Assembly (NCBI GenBank): GCA_030407005.1
Contig: JAUDYN010000005.1
Coordinates: 806,001 to 870,000 of the forward strand
DNA length: 64,000 nucleotides
Origin: Desarmillaria ectypa
Taxonomy: Eukaryota > Basidiomycota > Agaricomycetes > Agaricales > Physalacriaceae
Direction of reading: 5' to 3'
The notes under the pieces were generated by a model. It saw only the letters and a program-made list of their open reading frames with translations. It did no database searches and was not told where the DNA came from. Both the position numbers and the translations under genes were made by a program. Positions 55,091-64,000 of the stretch are shown piece by piece. The number at the start of each line of letters is the position of its first letter. The first letter of the stretch is position 1.

Positions 55091-57141
55091 CAATGCCTGA
55101 ACTAGACATTGATAATTCTTTCTATGAAACTTTGAAATGTATCCAAACTTGAATGACTTGTGGAGGATACTCTTTTCAGTGGAGGTATGTCCCAGTGGGA
55201 GCTTAGATTTAGAGTCTGCTATTCTCACAGTAAGGCTACTTGAGCCTGGAACTTAAACTTCATAAGCACACTCAGACCAAAAGGTTTGATTAGATTACAA
55301 TGCTTACCATTCATTCTAGACTGTGACTTCATAAATAATAATCTCTTGAAAGCATCATCCATAAGGCAGTCAAAGAGGCCTGACCATGTGGTTGTATAAT
55401 CAATACTATAGCTGAAGAACCTTTAAGGGCAGTTCCCCAGCTTTCATCTATCAAGCTTCACCTATCATTCCAGTTAAATGTACAGCTATGCACCTAATCC
55501 TCAAATAGGCTTCTGGAATACTGGACCTGATGAGGTGCCAAGAATTTATTGTACTCTACAGAATCATCACAAAGGACATGGTATGCATCAGGAAATCAGA
55601 TCATGTGTTAGTTCAAGAGCAACAAACTACTTTCCATAATGAGAGCATGGACAGCATGCAGATGAACTCAAGGCAAGTAATGTGGCTTGATATAATGTAA
55701 AGAATACAAAGATGGGAGCAAACATTACTCTCAGATGATAGCAATGTGTGCAGTAAATAATGTCCACTAACCTAAAAGCTATATAAGAAAATGAAACCTA
55801 CAAGCATTTATATTAGTAGCTTCAACCAAGCCCCCCATGAATTACACAACTGGAGAATTTGCATGAAGCTGGTAAATTCTTTGTTGCTATCATGCTCAAC
55901 ATGACATGCAAGGATATGCTGTTGAAATAGAGGTCCTTTTAATAGTATACTTTCAATGTCAGCCTATCAGAAGCCAAAACCTGAAAAACAAGGGATGGGA
56001 TAGCCTGTGTACAGTGGATATAGCTGGAAGCTTTTAAATGATTCAAGTTTGATCTGGAGAAAAATTGCTCAGCAAAATGAAGATGCACAATACATCAACC
56101 CTCACTATTATTTTTTCTCAAGCTGCATTAATACACTGAGAAGTTAAAACTGAATGGATCAATTTTCTTGTTGTCTCTCACCCTTGATCACAGCTTCACA
56201 GAAGTTATACACTTTGTGCTGGGCTGTATAAAATTCCTCCAAGGAGGGATGATTATTGGTGCACTGGTATGAAAGATAACAAGAGTTTTTAGATGAAAAA
56301 GTGGTTGAGAAAGCAAAGTCAAAGAAGCAAAGAATGAAACTACTCAAGCATAAAAAAGGAAATCAGTGAGGCTGATTCTGAAATCTCCCACTAAAAAAAT
56401 ACATGTTGCACATTAGGCTGCAACTACATACTCAAAGAATAAATATGAGTAGGGACTATAAGCTCTATTAGTCTTCAACCACAGCAACACTATGCTTAAT
56501 CAGTTCAATGACATCTGCATTTCTTGGTCTAATGTGACAAGAAAATAGTTTTAGATGGCTGGCCAGACTGGATATATACTCTCTAGGTGGAATTACTGGC
56601 TTTTCATCCAGCCCAGTAACAGAAAGGATGTTAAAGCAGTGTAGGGTTGTCATAATATGCAACTAAAGAGAATTTTTGACCAAGAAGCCTCCCAGACAGA
56701 TATGATAACCCTTTGAAGCCCCCATTGAATATGCCAGTTAACAGAAATAAGCATTGATAACTTACCCAACTAGATACAATGTTATTAGATTTATAGGTGT
56801 TAGACCTGAACTCTGCTGAACAACAAGGATAAACAAAGGGCTGTATTGCATTCACTCAGTGAATTCCAGAAAGTTGTCAATGAAGATATGAGACTAAGGC
56901 CTTAGCCTTAGCAAGAGAATTGAGTTAATAAGTAAGTTTAATATAAATTAAACTTAGCTCAAAGCTGGAGAATATACAGCAAGAGCTATTCTACTTATAT
57001 ATGAAAGTGCTAGTCCTCATAATAGAAGTGAATAACAGGTAACCATGCATGAAATATTGAAGATAATAGTATAGCAGGGTGACTATTATGAGCTGTAGCA
57101 TAATGGCTTGTCATTGCTTACTAACAATGTGGTCAGTCTAT
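55091..57141. other. CpG-depleted AT-rich region without recognisable genes
   Basis: About 2 kb with very few CpG and only short, unconserved frames. It probably consists of old mutated transposon sequence. A segment at 56940-57030 resembles 57560-57650. Nothing else can be assigned. Confidence 0.5.
56940..57030 (+). repeat. Diverged direct repeat, unit 1
   Basis: Shares a diverged block (AAACTTAGCTCAAAG, AATATACAG, TTATATATGAAA) with 57560-57650 in the same orientation. Possibly the end of a repeat family or an LTR piece. Confidence 0.55.
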
Positions 57142-57345
57142 TGATATGCCATCTATGCATTCACACCTTGATTTTGTGATTTTGTAACAATACTATTGCA
57201 CATCTATCCTATACTAGTGATACATAGAGGACTATAGCTGAGGTTTTGAGCTGATAGTTAAATGCAGTAAGCAACTGGTAGAGCCAGGACTTAGATGTGA
57301 CATCATTAGTGAGTTAAATCTATTAGCTAGCCAGACTAGTAACTT
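57142..57345 (+). repeat. About 200-bp flanking direct repeat, left copy
   Basis: Shares about 200 bp with 63429-63625 in the same orientation, beginning GATATGCCATCTATG and ending CCAGACTA, with scattered transitions. The two copies bracket the Ty3/gypsy element, so they may be its LTRs; read on the minus strand they end ATCA. A tRNA-like A-box string (CAACTGGTAGAGCC) inside also allows a SINE. Neither reading is proven. Confidence 0.7.
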
Positions 57346-57559
57346 GAATGCTAGCAGGACTAAATACAGCCACTAGCAAACAAAGGATGCTACTAGCACA
57401 CCAAAACCAGGAGTAAAGTACACAGATCTCATGAAGTTCTGTTAGACTCACAGTCCATGTGATCTTCTGACTCATATATTCCTGTAGGCTGCCTCATATT
57501 TGGGCAATCATCTTAGGGTACAGCTATGGTCTGCAGATTGTTGTGGAGGATATGTGGTA

Positions 57560-57650
57560 TGAAATAAACTTTAGTTCAAAGATAGGGAATATACAGTGAG
57601 TACTATATTATTTATATATGAAAAGGGAACAGTTTTAATTATAGAACTGT
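57560..57650 (+). repeat. Diverged direct repeat, unit 2
   Basis: Partner of 56940-57030 (AAACTTTAGTTCAAAG, GGGAATATACAG, TTTATATATGAAA). Lies just downstream of the gypsy chromodomain on the element's own strand. Confidence 0.55.
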
Positions 57651-57859
57651 CCTTGGTAGACCATGTGTAATCAGATATAAAAGGGCATGCTTGTGGATAA
57701 CTGTAGTGAGGCATTGTATAAATAGAAAGAGATAGGGTGATTCCTGCAGATAAGAGATGGAGAAGTGATAGCAATAGTGATTATACAATAGCAATGGTGA
57801 TTAGATGAGAGATAAGGTTGGAAATGGAAAAATTGTAATATTATCCCCTTGTTGAAGCA

Positions 57860-60800
57860 GTCATCTTGACTGCTAAGGTTCCTCTTTGGGGGTGTCATAT
57901 TGGGATAATACTTGAATGAGCCAGTATGTGTCCAATACTGCTTTCCATTGGTTTTGATTTTGATTTTTAACCCATCATTTGATTCTGTCCTTCTATTGCA
58001 CTAGATAGGCCACATCTCCATTTTCTAAGTATTCATGGTCTATGATAGTGGTCACCACCTTATCTTGTGTTACAATTTTAGTAATGGTTACCTCTTGCAA
58101 CTTCTTTTCATATTCTGCTACTGCTTCCTGTGTGTTCATCATTTTGGTTTCTCTAAACCAAGAGTTGTGTTCCTGGGTCCATCCTTTCCATTTGACCAAG
58201 TAGTCCATTACTACTTTGGATCATTATCCTTTCTTGGCATGTACACAATGGGTTCACGAATTCAGTACTTCTTCAATCTTATATTCCTCTTGTCCATCAA
58301 CAAGGTCTGGAGATGGCAGTGGTGGAAGTTGTTGATTAGAGAAGGCTGGTGCAACATATGGGGTTAACAGTTTTTCATTGAATCAGGGATGGATCTTCCA
58401 ATGTGGGGGTAGTTTGAGCTTGTAAGCAGATAATCCAGCCTTTTTGAGGATTTTGAATGGTTCTGTTCTTTTGTCATCAAGCTTTTTTTTTGGCCATGGA
58501 AGACAAAGATTGCTGATGTCTAGCCAGACTTTATTGCCAATTTGATACTCTTATGCTACTTGCTTTCTTTTGTTATACTGCACCTTCATTTGAGTTGCCA
58601 CCTTTTCTAATGCATCATGCATCTCTTTATGGACCTGTGTCATAGTTTCCATGAATTCTGTGGCAGTGGGATTAGCAAAGAGGGTTTCCCAGATAGAATC
58701 AGGCATCACCTGAGGACTCCTGCTATATAGAGTCACAAATAGACTTTTACCTATGGTTGAGTGTATTTAATTGTTATGCACAAATTCGGCAAATGGTAAC
58801 CACTTGGTTCAGTCATTCTGTCAGTGATTGACAAAGATACAGAGATACTTCTCAATCTCCTGATTGACTCATTCCATTTGCTCATTCATTTGTGGATGAT
58901 GGGTGGTCAAGGCATTTGGTGAAATGTTTAGCATGTGATAGAGGTCTTTCATAAAGAGTGATATGAATTGAGGTCCTCAGTCAGAGATAACCACTTGAGG
59001 CATGCTATGTTTAGCATAAACATGGTCACATAGGATTTGCACCCATCCTTCCACCAAGAGTTCTTTATGACAGGCCACTGGTATGATGGTCTTGGAGAAT
59101 CAATCTACTATTATCAATGGCATAGTGTATCCATTGGATTCCAGTAATCCAGTAATCATGTTGATGGAAATATGGGTCCAAGGAGTATTGGGACTGACAT
59201 TTGTATGTAATGGCATGGCCTTAGCTTGGGTGCTGCTTTTAGTGCATTAACATACTTCACATTCCTTGACATATCATTCTATATCTCCCTTCAGTTTGGG
59301 CCACCAATAGATATGAAGTACAAGTTCTGCAGTTTTGGCTATACTAGGATGTCTGGCTGCAATGTGGTCATGATAGTAGGTGATGATCTCTCCTCACAAT
59401 GTTTTATCTTGGGGAATGTAGATTTGTCCATTGTAGTATAGAATTCATTGATTCTGGGTAATCCCCCATTTGTGGTCAAGGGAGTTGGCAATTCCATGAT
59501 CCCATTGCTCCTTTTTTTATGTAGCATCATAGATTTTCTTCTTTTCTTTAACATTGGTGGACAGGATTAATGCTCAGAAGTGCTCAGGAAGAAGGACTAC
59601 CACATCATGATTGTCCTCCTTCCCTTGGTCATAATCATCTCATCAACTAAGCAAGTTGGCCTTTCTGTTGGTAGTTTTAGCTTTGTGCTGTAGAACAAAA
59701 TAATACTTGGTGAGCTCAGTTACCCACCAAGCTTGTCATTGATTCAGCTTCTGTGGCTTTCAGAAGTATTAGAGATTTTGGTGGTTGGTCCAGATCTCTA
59801 TCTCTTCTTTAGCACCCATTAGGTAATGCTGCCATTCTTTGAGTGTGAGCATGATTGCCAATAACTCCTTATCATATATCTTGTAGTTACACTCTGTTAC
59901 TTGTGTCAGCCTCTATTCTGAACTTTCCATTATTGGAGAGGATGGTCAGAACTACATTTGTTGTTATTTGGAGTTTAAGAAGTTGGAAGGCTTGATCCTG
60001 TTCCTTTCTCCACTTCCACTCAGCATTCTTGGTTAATTAAGTTAGGGGTTGTACAATTTTGGAGTAGTCTTGTATGAACTTCCAATAGAAATTCATAAAT
60101 CCTAAGAAGGATTGTAATTCCTTCTTCTTTGTCAGAGTTGGCCACTCAGCTATCCCTGTGACTTTGACAGGATCTATGCATATGGCATCTTCACTGATGA
60201 TGACTCCCAAGTATTTGATTTCTAGTACTTTGAATTTGCACTTCTCTGCTTTGAGGAAAAGTTTGTTTTTGCATAATCATTAGAGTACTTGTTGAATAAT
60301 CTGTTGATGTTTCTTTAAGGTCTTTGTGAAAATGAGGATGTTGATCAAGTAAATTGTGACCTTTTCTCCTGCAATAAGATCCTTGAAGATATCATTCATT
60401 ATACATTGGAATGTCACAGGAGAATTGGTTAATCCAAAGAACATGATAGTAGGCTTGAATAAGCCTTGATTAGTATGGAATATCACCTTCTCTTTATCTC
60501 TATCTCAGATTCAAATGTTATTATACTCTCATCAAATGTCTAACTTTGAAAAGTACTTGGCACCTTATAGTTTGTTGATCAGTTCTGAAATTAAGGAAAG
60601 TAGATATCAATTTTTGATAGTCCTGAATGGGATGAAGGAAACCATCCTTCTTTTTTACAAAGAAAAAAGAAGATGCAAAAGGGGATTTGGATGGATGAAT
60701 ATATCCAGAACTTAGATTTTCATCCAAAAACTTATCAAGTTGTTCTTGTTCAATTTAGTTCAGAGGGTAGACTTTACAGTCTAACATAGATTTGGTGTTG

Positions 60801-63330
60801 AGTACCAATTTGATGGCATGGTCCCATGTCTTTTGTTCTAGTAATTCATCAAAGCTCTTCTTTAAGAATAGATCTTAGAAACTTTGGTATTGGGGAGGGA
60901 CCAATTCCTCAAAGGTTTTCTTTGGTTTCTCAGTGTGGGCAGCTGTGGCTAAGTTATTAGCATGATGTACCACTTGGATCATCAATTCCTCCTGCATATT
61001 GACAGTGAGGATGGTTTCACCATCCTCCAATTCTTCATCCCACCTGTCTTCATCATCTGTGTCAGGAAGCAAAATGAGGTTTTTGATGCATTGACAGTAT
61101 CTAAAAATCATATTTCTGGTTTTCTAGTTGATGACTAGATTATGGTGTTTCAGCCAGTCATGGCCCAAGTACACTGTCTTAGAACCTAGATCAGTTACTG
61201 TGAGGTTAATTCTCTTAGTATGTCTGCCTATCATCATTTGGAGTTCTATGAATTCCATGATGCTGCCTGTGCAGCCACTCTCAAGTAGAGCTTTGGTGAA
61301 TAGGGTTTTCTTCATCATGCATGAGATGAGTTGTACATTAACTATGAAGTCCCTTTCAGAACTCTTGGTGCCTCTGATGTACTGGATAGATCCTCAGAGT
61401 TCATAGAGGTGCTCTCAAGCATTGTTCTCTCTATTTTGTAAGCCTGTAATAAGCTCATCAGTGATTTCTTCCAGTCATTTGGAATGTACCCAAGTGGAGA
61501 GTGCAGCCTTGGCAGTGGCCATATCTTTAGTGGTTTGAACAGTGCATAGTATCTGATCAATTTCAAATGGTTTGTACCAGATATAATTCAGCATCCCCTT
61601 GTTAAGATGTATCTCAGGTTTGGGGGTCAGTGGTTTCTTTTCTGTCTGTTGTGATTTCCAGAGGAGAAAGGCCATGTCATCTTCTTCATCTGGTACTTCA
61701 ATGATAGCGACTTGCTGCCCCCTTTTTACCACCTGGACACTAGCAGAACCTGCCTTTTCTTCAGCTTTCTTGTTGTTCAGTGGAGTGTCAGTACTCTTTG
61801 ATGGGATTTGAGAATCTGAATTATAGTCTCTGTAGGCTTCAGTCCTTATGGTGAAAGATCACTCAGAGCCAGTGGGAGGGATCTATGTCATTGGCTCCAA
61901 CAATTCAGTCTTCTCCCTCTCCTTCAAGTCATATAATTTAGTTCTAGACCATATGTTGGTGACTCAGGAAGTGGCCATCTGTATGGCATCATCAATGGGT
62001 CCTAACATTATTTGGCCTTAGTAGGCACTTATCCTATCCTCCACAGACCCTGGCAAAGTAGAACTTGACTCCCTAAATGAGGGTGCAGAGACTTTTGACT
62101 TCAGAGGCCCAAAGGCATTCCATCTACTTGTCTCAGTCCTGAGCATAGCCCATATTGCAGTGCCAGTACCACCTGGCAAATCCTGTGCTTTGTCAGAGGG
62201 ATGGGACTCAGTATATATCATTGTATCATCACACTTGGCAAGTGCATGGTATCAGTTTATGAGTTTCAATTTTTTCAGTGCATTTAGAGTGTGAACAAAG
62301 TTGGTATCTTGAATGCACATATTTACAGGGTATCCTACAGATAATATATAAGTCTGGCCAGTGAGAATGGAAGATGCACTAGTTAAATCCTTGGTTGCAC
62401 AAGGGAAATCAAGCCCTTGGCAACCTAGTCTTTTACCTCCTCCATCTTTATCTTGCTGTTCTCTTTATTTTTGGTAATCATAATCAACTAGACATCCCTA
62501 TATTCTTTCTTCTTGGGACAGTCCTTTGCTATGTGTCCCTTCTCATTGCATCTGAAGCATCTCCCCTCTGCCTTCTGTCAGTCAATCTTCATTGGCTGTC
62601 CTACACCTCTGTACATAGTTTATCTACCCATCATCATATCCCAGCTTGGGAGCCAACAAACTTGTTATCCTAGCAGATTGTTTGCTACTGGGGTGAGGTT
62701 GGGGGTGAGGAGTGTTCTTTTGGTTGTCCTGAGAAACACCTGAGGTTTGGTCAAAAACCCATTTACATTGGTGCTCCTCATACATATGGAGGATGTGTTC
62801 TTTCTACTCTAGATATGTACAAGGAATGTTGATGCTCATGTTGGAGATGAATGTTGTATAGGATGATGGGATGCCTATTTGTATGGCTTTGACTATTGCA
62901 CTATGGTCATTTTCATTGGTTCATCATCTGGCCAGTTTGGCCTCTTCTTCCAGCTTCTGGAAGTAGTGACTGGCCGGTTGCATGCCCATGCAAAGGTTGA
63001 ACATTCATTTTTCATGGATTTCTTCAATTGTGGGATCCCAGAACTGGTGTGTGACCAGTTCTATGAAATCTTCCTAGCTTGGATACTGGAAGTGTGTGGT
63101 TGTCCCATTGAGACTGTCTATAACCCAGTATTTGGGTCTCTTATAGACCCACCAGTCCTTGGCAGGTTCTTCAAAGTGAGATATAGTGAACAATACCAGG
63201 TGAGATGGTAACTGGAAATAATAGTGGAACATCTCAAAGTAAGTGATACAGTTGCCTATAAACCATTCTATATCATTATAATCCCCTTTGAATGGTTTTA
63301 GGGATTGGATGAAGATGAGCTTAATGCTCA
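57860..63330 (-). mobile_element. Ty3/gypsy chromodomain retrotransposon, degenerate
   Basis: Read on the minus strand the parts occur in the order of a chromovirus. A Gag capsid-like region lies at about 63300-62720, a CCHC zinc knuckle (CFRCNEKGHIAKDC) near 62560-62518, and a protease-like frame at 61318-61124 (LESGCTGS, VYLGHDWLKHHN). Reverse transcriptase blocks are at 60727-60280 ([20 protein letters not shown] and MFFGLTNSPVTFQ). RNase H traces lie at about 59960-59680, integrase at about 59100-58740, an integrase tail at 58736-58551 and a chromodomain at 58208-57993 (DYLVKWKGWTQEHNSWF). Reading frames are cut by many TGA/TAA/TAG codons, mostly where CGA, CAA or TGG is expected, and the RT catalytic YLDD reads YLIN. 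The copy is dead; no continuous polyprotein exists. Confidence 0.9.
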
Positions 63331-63428
63331 GATAAGAGACCTCATCAGATGTGATTCTAATAGAGTTGGGATATGGATCTGAGGGTGCTTACCCTGGAGG
63401 AGATCATGGGATTGAATATTAATCTGGT

Positions 63429-63625
63429 GATATGCCATCTATGTGTTCACACCTAGATTTTGCGATTTTGTAACAATACTATTGCACATCTATCCTATAC
63501 TAGTGATATATAGAGGACTATAGCTGAGGATTCAAGCTGATAGTTAAATGCAGTAAGCAACTGGTAGAGCCAGGACTTAGATGCAACACCATTAGTGTGT
63601 TAAATCTACTAGCTGGCCAGACTAT
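63429..63625 (+). repeat. About 200-bp flanking direct repeat, right copy
   Basis: Second copy of the repeat at 57142-57345, about 100 bp outside the Gag end of the gypsy element. Its position fits a 5' LTR end for a minus-strand element, but no clear primer binding site follows. Confidence 0.7.
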
Positions 63626-64000
63626 CCAGATATTCATATAACCACATTACTAGGGTATGAAGTTGGGCCAAGAGTGTAGAAAGACCAACTATAGAGTCTC
63701 TAGACCAATCATTTGAAAAAAAAAACTGACTAGACTGACTATTGTGTGATTATTCACCATTATTCATGACTAGCCAAGAAATTCTTACCAATATACTCTA
63801 TACCCAGATGATATCTATAGTTCTGCCTCAGTAGTATATAAGTAGTGGGATGGGTGCTTATGCAAAGCAGATAAGCCATTCCCACAGTTGAGCCCTCACT
63901 GGTAGTAACTGGTGTCCCCAACTAAAGGCTTTTGTGCTTAACCTTGACAAAGTGATTAATAGTTACTAAGTCACTCATAGTATTGCATTGAATTGAAGTC
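63626..64000. other. CpG-poor right edge
   Basis: About 375 bp of repeat-like, CpG-depleted sequence to the end of the window. Nothing recognised. Confidence 0.4.

Noticed and set aside
57860..63330. An active retrotransposon
   Set aside because: Numerous stops in every domain and a lost catalytic aspartate pair in reverse transcriptase show a dead copy.
1..64000. CRISPR arrays, bacterial operons or defence islands
   Set aside because: The DNA is eukaryotic with spliceosomal introns; no regularly spaced repeats were seen.
1..64000. tRNA or rRNA genes
   Set aside because: No stretch showed both a good A-box and B-box with a foldable cloverleaf; the tRNA-like string near 57280 and 63560 lacks a proper B-box and acceptor pairing.

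Overview
The window is nuclear DNA of a filamentous basidiomycete, most likely a mushroom-forming Agaricomycete. The evidence is densely packed genes on both strands, each cut by many introns of about 45-60 nt with GT/AG borders, and a typical fungal housekeeping gene set. These genes include homoaconitase of the alpha-aminoadipate lysine pathway, a fused dethiobiotin synthetase/DAPA aminotransferase, a POX18-like sterol carrier protein, Vps34, Mgm1 and Uba4. I built the gene models by hand from splice borders, reading phase and conserved motifs. For every intact model the exon lengths sum to a multiple of three. No species can be named.

Layout: 1-1.75 kb is a CpG-poor block with the LTR and gag start of a Ty1/copia element running off the left edge. 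1.86-54.65 kb is a gene-rich island: RAD51D-like recombinase (+), DapA-family aldolase/lyase (-), SCP2/POX18 (+), MGM1 dynamin (-) with a partial tandem copy of its own 5' end upstream, SERINC/TMS1 (+), LYS4 (+), trimethyllysine dioxygenase (-), bHLH factor (-), ILV5 (+), SDR (+), bioDA (-), HIS5 (+), VPS34 (-), PITH protein (-), alpha/beta hydrolase (+), WHIM/PHD chromatin protein (+), APC10 (-), UBA4 (+), UBX protein (-), a frameshifted methyltransferase (+), RTC1/WDR24 (-), a GPI-anchored protein (-), an MMTAG2-like protein (+), an unassigned SAM-like protein (-) and a peroxisomal acyl/aryl-CoA ligase (-). 55.1-64 kb is a second CpG-poor block holding a heavily mutated chromodomain Ty3/gypsy element (-) and other repeats.

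Functional themes: several genes make amino acids or cofactors (LYS4, ILV5, HIS5, bioDA). LYS4 and trimethyllysine dioxygenase, the first step of carnitine synthesis, lie tail to tail, but this is probably coincidence. Two products carry peroxisomal PTS1 tails (-AKL and -SKL). Others belong to endosomal/TORC1 signalling (VPS34, RTC1), mitochondrial fusion (MGM1), cell-cycle ubiquitination (APC10), tRNA thiolation (UBA4) and recombination (RAD51D). No biosynthetic cluster or unknown multi-gene system is evident. The most unusual content is the sharp CpG-depleted borders with RIP-like stop codons in the transposons, the duplicated MGM1 5' end, a pair of decaying paralogues 12 kb apart, and a methyltransferase broken by one base.
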